Shown piece by piece: positions 26,529 to 35,952 of a stretch of DNA of 64,000 bases. The DNA comes from Candidatus Promineifilum breve (GTDB lineage: Bacteria; Chloroflexota; Anaerolineae; Promineifilales; Promineifilaceae). A program made the translations under genes and the position numbers. The notes under the pieces are model-generated. The model searched no databases, was not told where the DNA came from, and saw nothing but the letters and a program-made list of their open reading frames with translations. The stretch spans positions 3,698,726 to 3,762,725 of the forward strand of contig NZ_LN890655.1 of NCBI RefSeq assembly GCF_900066015.1. The letters run 5' to 3'. The stretch's first letter is position 1; every line of letters begins with the position of its first letter.

Positions 26529-28250
26529 GTGGATACTCTGCCCACAAGCCCCACAACGGATGAATTGCTCGGCCAGATCGAGCAGCTTCAGGCCGCGCTG
26601 ATCGAGCAGCAGCGCCTGTTGGTGCGCGCCCCCGACGAACTGGCCCGCCCCACGGCCCTGCGCCACTCCAGCGCGTTGGCGGGGCGCATCGAAGCGTTGC
26701 GCGCCGCCGCCGCGCGCCACGAGAGCGAACTCAAGGCCCAGGCGATGGAGAAAGGGCGGCTGCTGGCCCTGCAGGAAGTGGGCGCGGCCATCAACTCCTC
26801 CCTCGATCTCGACGTGGTGCTGCAACAGGTCATGGACGCCATCATCCACCTGACCAGCGCCGAGCGGGCGATGCTGCTGCTCGATGGCGGCAATGGGCTG
26901 GAAGTGAAGATCGCCCGCAACCTGTCGCGCGAGACGCTGGAGAACGACGCCTCGCTGGACATCAGCCGCAGCATCGTGCGCCGCGTGGCCGAGACCGGCG
27001 AAGCGATCGTGACCATCAACGCCCAGGAAGATGAGCGCTTCTCGGCCCAGCATAGCATCGTTAGTTATAAACTGCGCTCCATCCTGTGCGCGCCGCTCAA
27101 CATCAAGGGCCATACGACGGGCGTCATCTACGCCGACAATCGCATTGCCAGTGGCATCTTCGGCGACGCCGACCGCGATTTGTTGGCCGCCTTTGCCGAT
27201 CAGGCGGCCGTCGCCATCGACAACGCCCGCCTGTTTCAGGAAGTGGCCGAGATGAAACGCCTGATGGACAGTGTTTTCGCCTCCATCGCCAGCGGGGTCA
27301 TCACCATCGACGCCGAGGATCGCATCGCCCTCTACAATCGCGCCGCCGAGCGCATTCTCGGCGCGCCGGCGGCCGACATGGCCCAACGTGCCGCCGGTGA
27401 CGTATTGGCCGAGTTGGGCTTGCCGGTGGCATCAATTGTCGGCCGCGTGAAGGATGAAGGCCGCACGCAAAGTGTCGAGCTGGAGCTGTCCGCCCTGCGC
27501 CGCCCGACCGGCCCGACGACGATTAACCTGACCGCCTCGCCCCTCCACACCGTCGAGAACGAGCGTCTGGGAGGCGTGGCCCTGGTATTGGAGGATGTGT
27601 CGGAGAAGAAGCGCATTGAAAGCCTGCGCCGCTACTTGCCGCCGGCCCTGGTCGACCGGGTGCGCGACCTGGACGGGGCGCAGAAACCACAGCGGCGCGT
27701 CATCACAGTGCTTTTCGCCGACATTCGCGACTTCAGCCGCCTGGGCGAACACATCGACCCGGAAGAGTTGATCGACCTGGCGAACGGCTTCTTCTCGGAG
27801 GCGGTGGCGGCCATCAGTGATTGTTATGGCCTGATCGACAAGTTCATGGGCGACGCGGTGATGGCCCTCTTCAACACCCCGCTCAATCCGCAGGCCGACC
27901 ACGTGGAGCAAGCCATCCGGGCGGCGTTGGCGATTCAGAAGCGGCTGGCCGCCCATCGGCGCGCCCAGCCGCCGGACAAGGCGCTCCATTTCGGCATCGG
28001 TATCCACACCGGCGAGACGGTGGTGGGCAACGTCGGCAGCGCGCAACGCAAGGATTATTCGGCCGTGGGGGACGTGGTCAACCTGTGCAAGCGGCTGCAA
28101 GAGATGGCCGGGCATGACGAGATTCTCATCAGCCGTGATGTCTATGAAGAAGTGCGCGACCGGGTGGTGGTGGAATCCCTGCCGCCGGTGCAGGTGCGCG
28201 GCCGGCGCACGCAAGAGGAAGTCTATCGCCTGATCAGGGCCACCGGCTGA
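26529..28250 (+). CDS. GAF-PAS-class III adenylate/guanylate cyclase
   Basis: This 573-residue soluble signalling enzyme starts with a coiled-coil-like segment (residues 8-85). A GAF domain (about 90-240) and a PAS domain (about 255-365) follow. The class III cyclase domain (about 385-570) has metal-binding Asp398 (LFADIRDF) and Asp442 (DKFMGDAV). The Lys in DKFMGD and the Asp in YSAVGDVVN favour ATP over GTP, so cAMP is the likely product. A Crp/Fnr regulator is encoded at 40.2 kb. Start GTG 26529 lacks a clear ribosome-binding site. Confidence 0.88.
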   Translation: MDTLPTSPTTDELLGQIEQLQAALIEQQRLLVRAPDELARPTALRHSSALAGRIEALRAAAARHESELKAQAMEKGRLLALQEVGAAINSSLDLDVVLQQVMDAIIHLTSAERAMLLLDGGNGLEVKIARNLSRETLENDASLDISRSIVRRVAETGEAIVTINAQEDERFSAQHSIVSYKLRSILCAPLNIKGHTTGVIYADNRIASGIFGDADRDLLAAFADQAAVAIDNARLFQEVAEMKRLMDSVFASIASGVITIDAEDRIALYNRAAERILGAPAADMAQRAAGDVLAELGLPVASIVGRVKDEGRTQSVELELSALRRPTGPTTINLTASPLHTVENERLGGVALVLEDVSEKKRIESLRRYLPPALVDRVRDLDGAQKPQRRVITVLFADIRDFSRLGEHIDPEELIDLANGFFSEAVAAISDCYGLIDKFMGDAVMALFNTPLNPQADHVEQAIRAALAIQKRLAAHRRAQPPDKALHFGIGIHTGETVVGNVGSAQRKDYSAVGDVVNLCKRLQEMAGHDEILISRDVYEEVRDRVVVESLPPVQVRGRRTQEEVYRLIRATG

Positions 28251-28251
28251 G

Positions 28252-29427
28252 CTAGTCCACCACCATCGGCAGCGGCGGTTGCTCTTCCGGCGGAGGTTCG
28301 TCGGGGAAGGGCGGCAGGTCGAACAGCTTGCGCCAGGTGTAGAGGCCCAGCACCTTGAGCGAGGCGACAACCGGCGCGGCCAGGATGGCCCCCAGGATGC
28401 CGGCGATGGCCGCGCCCATGAAAACGCCGACGATGACCAGAATCGGATGCAAGTCGAGCGCGCCGCCGACAATGCGCGGCACCAGCAGGTTATTCTCCAC
28501 CTGCTGAATCACCACCATCAGACCCAACACCAGCAGCGCGAACTGCCACGACTCCAGGCCAAAATAGTTCGACGGCTGGAAGAGGGCCACCAGGATGGCG
28601 ACGCCGGCGCTGACGACCGGACCGAGAGTGGGCACAAATTCGAGCAACCCGGCCAGCAAGCCCAGGGCCAACGAGTTCTGCACGCCCAGGATCGTCAGCC
28701 CAATCCAGACGACCAGAAAAATGACCAACCCCAGGATGATCTGGCCGCGCAAATAGGCCCGCCAGACGCGGCTCAACTCCGGCAACAGGCGCTCGGCATC
28801 GGCGCGATAGCCCGGCTGCTGGGCGATGCTCTTGATGTGGCTGCCCAGATTCGGCAGATCGGTCGCCAGATAGAGGGAGATGATGAAGATGAAGACAATG
28901 TTGAACGCGGTGCGCACCGTGGACGTGGCGAAACGGCTGACGATGGTCGTGCTTTGGCTGAGCACCGGATCCAGAAAACCCAGTAGTTGCTCGGTGATCC
29001 GATCCCAGGGGATGATGGTCGGTTCAATGACGAACGGCCCGATGCCGATGGGGTCGGTGCGGTTGACCAACGAGGTGATCGTCGCCCCGACATCCTCAAT
29101 CAACTCCGGTGTCAGGTCGATTAGATTGGCGACCTGCTGGTAGGAGGCGAAACCGAGGGCCGAGAAACCGCCAATCAACGCCACGGCCAATACCAGATAG
29201 ACCAGGGCGATGATGATGCCGCGCCGAATGGTCGTGCGCTGGTCGATAAAGTTGATGATCGGTTCCAGCAAGTAGCCTAAAATGGCCGCGATAACCAGCA
29301 TACCGATGAGCGTGCGGAAGCGGCCGATGAGCAGGAACAGCACGATCAGCATCACGACCACCACGATCACTTTGGTGGTGCGGCTCCAGGGCGGCGAATG
29401 GTAGTTGACGGGCGGCTCAGGCGTCAT
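28252..29427 (-). CDS. AI-2E family transporter (TqsA/PerM-like)
   Basis: This 391-residue membrane protein has about eight helices, with two at the N-terminus, a soluble middle domain, and a C-terminal bundle containing GLLEFVPTLGPVVSAGVAIL and DLHPILVIVGVFMGAAIAGILGAILAAPVVA. These are family hallmarks. Members export AI-2 or act as Na+/H+ antiporters; which applies cannot be read here. A Pro/Glu-rich tail ends the protein. It is convergent with the cyclase gene, with one base between stops. Confidence 0.88.
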   Translation of the reverse strand: MTPEPPVNYHSPPWSRTTKVIVVVVMLIVLFLLIGRFRTLIGMLVIAAILGYLLEPIINFIDQRTTIRRGIIIALVYLVLAVALIGGFSALGFASYQQVANLIDLTPELIEDVGATITSLVNRTDPIGIGPFVIEPTIIPWDRITEQLLGFLDPVLSQSTTIVSRFATSTVRTAFNIVFIFIISLYLATDLPNLGSHIKSIAQQPGYRADAERLLPELSRVWRAYLRGQIILGLVIFLVVWIGLTILGVQNSLALGLLAGLLEFVPTLGPVVSAGVAILVALFQPSNYFGLESWQFALLVLGLMVVIQQVENNLLVPRIVGGALDLHPILVIVGVFMGAAIAGILGAILAAPVVASLKVLGLYTWRKLFDLPPFPDEPPPEEQPPLPMVVD

Positions 29428-29504
29428 GTGTTTACTTTATCCGACGATATCACCAATCATAGGGGACATTCGCCGGCGCGGCAAGGCGGGGGCAATCGAG
29501 AGGT

Positions 29505-30374
29505 CTAGGCCGGGCGCGGTTCAGCCACCGATAAGGGGCGCGGCGGCGGCAGTGTGGCCGCGATGGGCCGGTCGGCCACCTTGCGGGCGATGAGCAGCAG
29601 ATAGGCGCCGCCGTCGAGCGATGCCTCTTCTTCGTAGAAGGGGCGCAGCCAGCGCTCGGTGGGGCCGAGGCTGCTCTGCCAGGGGGCGATGATCCAGTGG
29701 CCGGTCAGGGCGTGAAGCGCGGCCGACGGCAAGCCCTGCACGTGGCCCATCTCCAGGGCGCGCAACGCGCCACGCGAGAAGTAATATTGCCACCGTTCGA
29801 CGGCGAACCCGGCCGCGGCCAGCCGTTCGGCCCACGTCTGGGGCGAGTCGGTGTGGGCGTGGCGCGAGATGAAATTGAAAAAGTCGCGGTAGCGCCCGGC
29901 CGGCCCGCCCAGATGCAGCCGATCCAGCAGCGCGCCGCCGCCCAGGTAGTCGGCAAAGAATTGGCTGGGCGTGGTGATGACAAACGGCGCGTCGGGCTGC
30001 AACACGCGCCCCACTTCGTTTAGCACCGGCTGGATGTCGGGGATATGTTCTAACACCGAATTGCTGAAGGCGGCGGCGAAATAGTGCTTCGGGAAAGGCA
30101 ACCGGTCGCCCAGGGCCTGGATAGGCAGGCCATAATTGCCGGCGCGCACGGCTTTGTTGAGCGGCCGCCACCACGGATCGATGCCGGCGGTGATCGTCCG
30201 GCCGGGCAAGGCCATCTGGGCGAAGTGGCCGTCGCCGCAGCCCACGTCGAGCAGCGGATCGGGCAGCGGCAGGTGGGCGAAAAAGCGCGCTTCGACGGCC
30301 CGCAGCAGGGCGCGGAAAGCGGGCAACGTTTTCAGTTGTTGCCAGAGCAGATCGTCTTCTTCAGTCCGTTCCAT
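29505..30374 (-). CDS. Class I SAM-dependent methyltransferase
   Basis: This protein of about 289 residues has motif I LLDVGCGDGHFAQ and the post-motif NSVLEHIPDIQPVLNEVGRVLQPDAPFVITTPS, as in UbiE/Coq5-like small-molecule methyltransferases. The gene overlaps the stop of the upstream glycosyltransferase by 14 bases, so both are likely translated together. Its first residues are encoded by a repeat word (ACGGATGG). The start could be ATG 30374 or 30383. The role is probably glycan or lipid modification, inferred from context only. Confidence 0.8.
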   Translation of the reverse strand: MERTEEDDLLWQQLKTLPAFRALLRAVEARFFAHLPLPDPLLDVGCGDGHFAQMALPGRTITAGIDPWWRPLNKAVRAGNYGLPIQALGDRLPFPKHYFAAAFSNSVLEHIPDIQPVLNEVGRVLQPDAPFVITTPSQFFADYLGGGALLDRLHLGGPAGRYRDFFNFISRHAHTDSPQTWAERLAAAGFAVERWQYYFSRGALRALEMGHVQGLPSAALHALTGHWIIAPWQSSLGPTERWLRPFYEEEASLDGGAYLLLIARKVADRPIAATLPPPRPLSVAEPRPA

Positions 30375-30405
30375 CCGTCCCATCCGTGTCCAATCCGTGT
30401 TTGAT
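30361..30405. repeat. ACGGATGG-type word array inside overlapping gene ends
   Basis: On the minus strand this reads CACGGATTGGACACGGATGG, then GACGGATGGAACGGACTGA. It encodes the tail DTDGTDGTD of the glycosyltransferase in one frame and the start MGRMERTE of the methyltransferase in another. The same kind of short-word array occurs as an intergenic element in related genomes. Confidence 0.6.
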
Positions 30406-31629
30406 TTCTCTCTGTGCCCCGTCGCGCATGGCCCGCAGGCGTTCGTAGGCCGGCGGCTCGATGGCCCGCGACGGCCGTTCGCCGCGGCGCAGCCCTTCGA
30501 AGAGGCGGGCATATTCGGCCGCGGTCTGGGCCGGGTCGAAGCTCGCGCCGATCAGGTCGGCCGGGCGGCTGTAGCGCGCGCGGTCGGCCAGGATGCGGAT
30601 GAGCGCCTCGGCCAGCGCGTCGGGGTCGCCCACCGGCGTCACCTCGCCCATGCCGGTCATCGTCACCGGCTGGCGCACGCCGGGCAGATCGCAGGCGGCC
30701 ACCGGCACGCCGTTGCGCATCGCCTCGATTTGCACCAGGCCGAAGCTCTCGGTGCTGTTCAGGCTGCATATGCACAGCACGTCGAGACTGCGGTAGAAGG
30801 CGGTCAGTTCCGCGCCGTGGAGCGTGCCCAGCAGCCGGTAGTGGGCTTCGTATTGTTGAAAAAGGGGCGCGAGGCGGGCGGCGTAGGCTTCTTCACCGAT
30901 GATATCCTTGTACGGCCCGGCGTGGAGCACCAGCGCGTTGGGGAAGGCGGCCAGCACACGCGGCAGGGCCTGGAGCAAGACCTCGACCCCCTTCTCGGCC
31001 GCCAGCCGGGCGGAGATGCCGATGACCGGCCGGTCGCCGAGGGCGTGCTTGAGCTTGAAATCGACCACGGCCGTTTCCGACACCGGCTCCAGGGCGATGG
31101 GCGGCGGGATGATGACCAGCTTGCGGTCGACGTACTGCGACAGGTAGGGGGAATGGGTGGCGTAGTCGCGGGTGTAGGTGGCGACGGCGTCGGCCAGCCG
31201 GCCGGCCGTGTTGTTCTGGAACTGTACGACGCGGTCGACCATCTGATTAAAGGCTCCGACGGGCAGTTGCAGATCGCAATGGTAGGTCAGGACGACCGGC
31301 TTGCGCAGCAATCGGCCGCGCAGGGCCAGCCCCGGCGCGTCGAATTGGGGCAGGTGGAGATGGAGCACGTCGGCCCGGCGCGCCAGCTTCCAGGCCATTG
31401 GCCCGAAGTCGGGCATTAGTACGCCCTTGCTGACGCGCAGGGCGACGGGGATGCGCACGACCTTCACCCCGTCCAGCACGTCATAGCGCGGCAGGTCGGG
31501 GTCGTACTGCGAGGTGAGGACGGTGACGTCGTGGCCCTGGGCCGCCAGGGCGCGGCTGAGGCGTTCGACGTAGATCGTCAGGCCGCTGACCCACGGCCGA
31601 TAGTAAGTCAATACTTCGAGAATTTTCAT
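30361..31629 (-). CDS. Glycosyltransferase family 4
   Basis: This 422-residue GT-B enzyme shows the N-terminal MKILEVLTYYRPWVSGLTIYVERLSRALAAQGH donor-side Gly-rich loop. The acceptor part has VLTYHCDLQLP, and the C-terminal nucleotide-sugar site has STESFGLVQIEAMRNGVPVAACDLPG, the E-x7-E motif of GT4. It probably builds a glycolipid or exopolysaccharide. TATAAT on this strand at 31667-31672 is a likely -10. The C-terminal DTDGTDGTD tail is repeat-derived and probably not functional. Confidence 0.9.
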   Translation of the reverse strand: MKILEVLTYYRPWVSGLTIYVERLSRALAAQGHDVTVLTSQYDPDLPRYDVLDGVKVVRIPVALRVSKGVLMPDFGPMAWKLARRADVLHLHLPQFDAPGLALRGRLLRKPVVLTYHCDLQLPVGAFNQMVDRVVQFQNNTAGRLADAVATYTRDYATHSPYLSQYVDRKLVIIPPPIALEPVSETAVVDFKLKHALGDRPVIGISARLAAEKGVEVLLQALPRVLAAFPNALVLHAGPYKDIIGEEAYAARLAPLFQQYEAHYRLLGTLHGAELTAFYRSLDVLCICSLNSTESFGLVQIEAMRNGVPVAACDLPGVRQPVTMTGMGEVTPVGDPDALAEALIRILADRARYSRPADLIGASFDPAQTAAEYARLFEGLRRGERPSRAIEPPAYERLRAMRDGAQREIKHGLDTDGTDGTD

Positions 31630-31716
31630 AGACAGTGCATGAATGGTGGGCGGATTAACACGGTGGATTATACACGGGCCGGGTGATTCGCCCGTAGTTG
31701 GGCGGGGCGATTCAAC

Positions 31717-32745
31717 TCAGGGGGTTTCGGCCCGCTGGCGCGAGACGAACGATTGGGCCGAATTCAGCACGTGGCGGAAGGTGACGCCCGTGCCCAGAAT
31801 GCCGATGACGCCGAAGAGGAGCATCATCACGATGTTGAGGACGTGGTAGAGGAAAGCGAACGCGGCCGAGGGGGCCGCCGGCTGGCCGTAGAGTTGCAGC
31901 GCGGTGATGACCGCGAAATGGAAGGGGCCGGCCTGCCCCGGCGTCGACGGCACGGCGACGCTGAAGGCCGCGGCGCAGACGACGAACCCGGCCATGACCC
32001 ACGTCGGATTCAGGCCCACGGCGCGCATGGTAAAGAAGTAGGCCACCAGGATGGGAACCCAGATGAGGATGCTGAGAATGGTCAAGATCAGCCCGTCGCG
32101 CAGCGTGGTCAGGCTTTTCAGACCGATGAGCAGCTCATCGAAGCGGCGCACCCAGGCCGCCCGGTCGAGGAAGGGCAACAGGCGGGCCAGGACGCCATCG
32201 GCCAGCCGCGTGGCCCGTTCGCGCTGGTTAGCGGCGATGACCAGGACGACGATGCCGCCGATGGCCGCAAAGCCGGAGAACACGGCAAAGGAGCGCATCC
32301 AGTCGGGCAGGGTGGTGATCCCCGACAGGGTGAAGGGCAGCAGGACGACGATCAACAGCATATCCAGCAGGCGCTCCACGACCATCGTGGAGATGCCCTG
32401 GGCGATGGTGATGGGCGGCACGTTGCCGATAAGGATGGCCCGCGCCACGTCGCCCAGACGGAACGGCAACAGTTGGGTCAGCATGTAGCCGATGTTCTGG
32501 ATGTGGAACACCTGGCTAAAGGGCGGGCCGCTATCCAGCATGAACCGCCAGCGCACGGCCCGCAGGAATAGAAAGGCGACAATGCCCAGCGCGCCGATTG
32601 CCAGATAGCCCAGATGGACGTGGCGCAGGCTGTCGATGATTTCGCCGGGGCGCGCATAAAAGATGAAGACCGCTGCCAGACAGGCCACCCCGATGAACAG
32701 GCCCACCCACAGTTGCCATTGACCCTTGCGGGTGTTTTGCTCCAT
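31717..32745 (-). CDS. Flippase-like (LPG synthase TM-domain, UPF0104) membrane protein
   Basis: This 342-residue protein has about eight helices, with NIGYMLTQLLPFRLGDVARA near residue 85 and VPSTPGQAGPFHFAVITAL near residue 265. These match the lysylphosphatidylglycerol-synthase membrane domain/AglD family, which is thought to move lipid-linked substrates. It lies upstream of GT4 on the same strand, with 87 bases between them, in an envelope-glycan group. Confidence 0.85.
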   Translation of the reverse strand: MEQNTRKGQWQLWVGLFIGVACLAAVFIFYARPGEIIDSLRHVHLGYLAIGALGIVAFLFLRAVRWRFMLDSGPPFSQVFHIQNIGYMLTQLLPFRLGDVARAILIGNVPPITIAQGISTMVVERLLDMLLIVVLLPFTLSGITTLPDWMRSFAVFSGFAAIGGIVVLVIAANQRERATRLADGVLARLLPFLDRAAWVRRFDELLIGLKSLTTLRDGLILTILSILIWVPILVAYFFTMRAVGLNPTWVMAGFVVCAAAFSVAVPSTPGQAGPFHFAVITALQLYGQPAAPSAAFAFLYHVLNIVMMLLFGVIGILGTGVTFRHVLNSAQSFVSRQRAETP

Positions 32746-32775
32746 AGATGGGGGATTATAGCAGGCCTGTTACCC

Positions 32776-32885
32776 AATCGCTATCGCTATCGTGATCGCT
32801 ATCGTAATCGTAATCGAAGATCGATTGCGATAGCGATTGCGATTGCGATGGCGAGCCAGAGGGCGAACAGGGATGTTCGCCCCTA
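32776..32885. repeat. Hexamer palindromic array plus GGGCGAAC hairpin
   Basis: The left half (about 32776-32815) repeats ATCGCT/ATCGTA with period six. The right half (about 32820-32850) repeats the complement GCGATT/GCGATA, forming an imperfect hairpin. Directly next to it, GGGCGAACA (32861-32869) pairs with TGTTCGCCC (32874-32882). On the minus strand this hairpin starts TAGGGGCGAACA, and its TAG is the stop of the dehydrogenase gene. Confidence 0.75.
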
Positions 32886-33734
32886 CGGGTAATCGTAGAA
32901 GCCGCGGCCGCTTTTGCGCCCCAGCCGGCCGCTGTCGACCATGCGCCGCTGGATGGGGTGCGGCCGGTAGCGCGGCTCCTGGAAGTAGGCGTCGTAGACC
33001 GATTGGGTGACGGCCAGATTGACATCGAGACCGATGAGATCGAGCAGGGCGAACGGCCCCATGCGGAAGCCCAGCGAAGTGATCAGCCGGTCGATGGTCT
33101 CCGGGTCGGCGGCGCGCTCGCCCAGCAGGCGGAACGCCTCGCCATAGAACGGCCGGGCCACGCGGTTGACAATGAAGGCCGGCGAATCGATGCAGACCAC
33201 GGCCGTCTTGCCCAGGCTCTGCACGAAGGCGCGGGCCGTGGCGACCGTCTCGTCGCCGGTCAGATCGCCGCGAATGACCTCGACCAGTTGCATCAGGTGG
33301 GCCGGGTTGAAGTAGTGCAGCCCCAGCACCCGGTCGGGGCGGCCGGTGGCGGCGGCGATGGCGCTGATGCTGAGGCTGGACGTATTGCTGGCGAGGATGG
33401 TGTGGGGTGGGGCGGCGGCGTCGAGGCGGCCGAAGAGGTCGCGTTTGACCGCGAGGTCCTCGACCACCGCCTCGATGACCAGATCGACCTGCGCCGCCTG
33501 GGCCAGATCGGTCGTCGGGATGAGCGACTCCCTGGCCCAATCGGCCGTGGCCGCGGCCGTCTTGCCCCGCCGCACGCCCTCGTCAATGGATTGGACGATG
33601 GCCTCGCGCGCCTGCTCCACGAGTTCCGCGGTCAGATCGAACAGCAGCACGCGATAGCCGGCCAGCGCCGCCGCTTGGGCGATGCCGCGGCCCATGGTGC
33701 CCGAACCGATGACGCTGACGGTTTCGATGGCCAT
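32883..33734 (-). CDS. 3-hydroxyacyl-CoA dehydrogenase (3-hydroxybutyryl-CoA type)
   Basis: This 283-residue NAD-dependent enzyme oxidises 3-hydroxyacyl-CoA in fatty-acid or butanoate metabolism. It shows the Rossmann motif VIGSGTMGRGIAQAAALAGY, the catalytic His in VLGLHYFNPAHLMQLVEVI, and GFRMGPFALLDLIGLDVN in the C-terminal domain. It starts two bases after the rny stop, so it is co-transcribed with rny, an unusual but probably fortuitous pairing. Confidence 0.93.
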   Translation of the reverse strand: MAIETVSVIGSGTMGRGIAQAAALAGYRVLLFDLTAELVEQAREAIVQSIDEGVRRGKTAAATADWARESLIPTTDLAQAAQVDLVIEAVVEDLAVKRDLFGRLDAAAPPHTILASNTSSLSISAIAAATGRPDRVLGLHYFNPAHLMQLVEVIRGDLTGDETVATARAFVQSLGKTAVVCIDSPAFIVNRVARPFYGEAFRLLGERAADPETIDRLITSLGFRMGPFALLDLIGLDVNLAVTQSVYDAYFQEPRYRPHPIQRRMVDSGRLGRKSGRGFYDYP

Positions 33735-33736
33735 TC

Positions 33737-35269
33737 TTATTTGGCGAACCCAACCGCTCGCGTCTCGCGGATGACCGTCACCTGAATCTGACCCGGATAT
33801 TGCATCGAGTCCTCGATATTCTTGGAAATATCCTTTGACAGGCGCACGGCGGCCAGATCGTCGATCTGGTTGGGCTTCACGAGTACGCGGATCTCGCGAC
33901 CGGCTTGCAGGGCGTAGGCGCTCTCCACGCCGGGGAAGGACGTGGCGATGTCTTCCAGGGTGCGCACGCGCTTGATGTAGTTCTCCAAATTCTCGCGCCG
34001 CGCGCCGGGACGGGCGCCGGAGATGGCGTCGGCCGCCTCGACCAGGATGGCCTCGATGGTCTCTTGCTCCACCTCGTGGTGGTGCGAGGCGATGGCGTTG
34101 ACGACCACCGCCGGTACCTTGAAGCGCTTGGCGAACTCGGCCCCGATCTGGGCGTGGGTGCCTTCCTGATCGTGATCCATCGCCTTGCCCAGGTCGTGGA
34201 GCAGCGCGCCCATCTTGGCCGTCTCGATGTTGGCCCCCAGCTCGGCGGCCAGCATGGCGGCGATGTGGGCCGCCTCGACGGAGTGGTTGAGCTGGTTCTG
34301 GCCGTAGGACGTGCGGTATTTAAGCCGCCCCAGGGTTTTCAGGATTTCGGGGTGCAGCCCGTGGACGTTGGCCTCGTAGGCGGCCTGCTCGCCCGATTCC
34401 TTGATGACGCGCTCCACCTCTTCCTGGGCGTCGCTGATCAGCTTCTCGATGCGGGCGGGGTGGATGCGGCCGTCGGTGATGAGCTTGGCCAGGGCGCGGC
34501 GGGCCACTTCGCGGCGCACGGGGTCAAAGCTACTGACGGTGACGGCTTCGGGCGTGTCATCGACGATGATATCGACGCCGGCGGCCTGCTCGAAGGCGCG
34601 GATGTTGCGGCCGTTGCGGCCGATGATGCGCCCCTTCATCTCATCGCTGGGCAGCGGCACGACGGACACGACCATGTCGGCCACCTGATCGCCGGCCAGC
34701 CGCTGGATCGACAGGGCGATGATCTTGCGCGCCTGCTCCTCGGCCGTTTCCTTGGCCCGGTTATCGATCTCGCGCACGACGCGGGCCAGGTCTTGCTGGG
34801 CTTCTTTCTCCACCTGCTGGATGAGCACCTGCCGCGCCTCATCGGTGGTCATGGCCGCGGTCTCTTCCAGCTTCTGGCGATGCTCCTGTTCCAGATTGCC
34901 CAGGTCGTTTTGCCGCTTATCCAGCCGGCCCTGGCGCTTGTTGAGCACCTGCTCGCGTTGTTCCAGATTCTTGGCCTGTTGGTCCTGGTTGGCGCCGCGG
35001 CGGTCGACGCGCTCTTCGGCGCGGGCCAGGTCCTGATAGCGGCGTTCGATGGCCTTTTCGGCCTCCAGTCGTAACTCTTGAGTCTCTTCGCGCGATACGC
35101 GCAGGATATTGTCGGATTCGCGCTCGGCGGCCAGGCGCTTTTCGCTGATTTCAGCCTCGGCCGCGGCGACGGTCTCGGCGATACGGGGCTGCAAGACGGC
35201 GCGGGTGACGAGGGCGGCGATAACCGCGCCCACGACCACGCCGATCAGCAGGCCTATCCATAGTTCCAT
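33737..35269 (-). CDS. rny: Ribonuclease Y
   Basis: This 510-residue membrane-anchored endoribonuclease initiates mRNA decay. The order is an N-terminal helix ([19 protein letters not shown]), a long charged coiled coil (residues 30-190), a KH domain with [19 protein letters not shown], and an HD domain with [15 protein letters not shown] and [14 protein letters not shown] precedes ATG 35269. It lies 12 bases after recX, in a possible recA-recX-rny-dehydrogenase transcript. Confidence 0.96.
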   Translation of the reverse strand: MELWIGLLIGVVVGAVIAALVTRAVLQPRIAETVAAAEAEISEKRLAAERESDNILRVSREETQELRLEAEKAIERRYQDLARAEERVDRRGANQDQQAKNLEQREQVLNKRQGRLDKRQNDLGNLEQEHRQKLEETAAMTTDEARQVLIQQVEKEAQQDLARVVREIDNRAKETAEEQARKIIALSIQRLAGDQVADMVVSVVPLPSDEMKGRIIGRNGRNIRAFEQAAGVDIIVDDTPEAVTVSSFDPVRREVARRALAKLITDGRIHPARIEKLISDAQEEVERVIKESGEQAAYEANVHGLHPEILKTLGRLKYRTSYGQNQLNHSVEAAHIAAMLAAELGANIETAKMGALLHDLGKAMDHDQEGTHAQIGAEFAKRFKVPAVVVNAIASHHHEVEQETIEAILVEAADAISGARPGARRENLENYIKRVRTLEDIATSFPGVESAYALQAGREIRVLVKPNQIDDLAAVRLSKDISKNIEDSMQYPGQIQVTVIRETRAVGFAK

Positions 35270-35281
35270 GATGGTGTCTCC

Positions 35282-35914
35282 TTATTGTTCTTCGTCAAGT
35301 TGAATCGCCAGCCAGACCTCGGTGACAACCTCGCTAACGATGTCGTAGGCGTATCCCTGACGCATCAGATAGCGGGTGAGTTTGGCGCGCCATTCCGTTT
35401 CCGGTAAGCCGCGCCATCGTCCGGCTTGCTTCCGCGCGACCCGCCGGGCGGCGTCGGCTTCGTCCACGGTGGACAAGGCCTCGCCGGCTATCTCGCGACT
35501 GATGCCCCTCTGGCTGAGTTCCTGCCGCAGGGCCAGGCGGCTGCGCGGCCGAAAGGTCTCGCGCTGCTCCACCCAGTAGGCGGCAAAGGCATCGTCATCG
35601 ATCAGCTTGGCTTCGGTCAGGTCATCGATAACGTTCTTGATAATCTCTTCCTCGACTTTATGGCGGCGCAGATTGCGCGCGATTTCGGCCGAGCTATAGG
35701 GCCGGCGGGCCAGCAGGCCCAACGCCCGCTCGCGCGCCCGGTGCTTCTCCTCGCGCCGGCCCAGTTGCTCCAATTCCGCCTGGGTGATCTCCTGCCCAAT
35801 CCGCAGCCCGTCGGCCACCGACAGCGCCAGCCCCAGGGCAAAATCGCCGTCGATAAACACGCTGACGCGCTCCGGGTTTTTCACCTGCGCGGTGAGTGCT
35901 GTGATCGTACCCAT
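35282..35914 (-). CDS. recX: RecA regulator RecX
   Basis: This 210-residue protein starts MGTITALTAQVKNPERVSVF, as in RecX, and has the three-helix repeats RALGLLARRPYSSAEIARNL, DDDAFAAYWVEQRETFRPRS and RWRGLPETEWRAKLTRYLMRQGY. RecX binds RecA filaments and limits their activity. ATG 35914 fits the family; the upstream in-frame ATG 35941 lies inside the terminator hairpin. No ribosome-binding site is visible, consistent with low expression by read-through. Confidence 0.9.
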   Translation of the reverse strand: MGTITALTAQVKNPERVSVFIDGDFALGLALSVADGLRIGQEITQAELEQLGRREEKHRARERALGLLARRPYSSAEIARNLRRHKVEEEIIKNVIDDLTEAKLIDDDAFAAYWVEQRETFRPRSRLALRQELSQRGISREIAGEALSTVDEADAARRVARKQAGRWRGLPETEWRAKLTRYLMRQGYAYDIVSEVVTEVWLAIQLDEEQ

Positions 35915-35926
35915 CGTATAAAAAGC

Positions 35927-35952
35927 AAAAAGCCGTGGCATGAGGCCACGGC
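35927..35952 (-). terminator. Intrinsic terminator between recA and recX
   Basis: On the minus strand GCCGTGGC (35945-35952), loop CTCAT, GCCACGGC (35932-35939), then TTTTT and further T's. It sits 13 bases before recX, like the leaky recA-recX terminator known in E. coli. Confidence 0.88.

Noticed and set aside
32776-32850. CRISPR array
   Set aside because: The repeats are six bases long and contiguous, with palindromic halves and no unique spacers.
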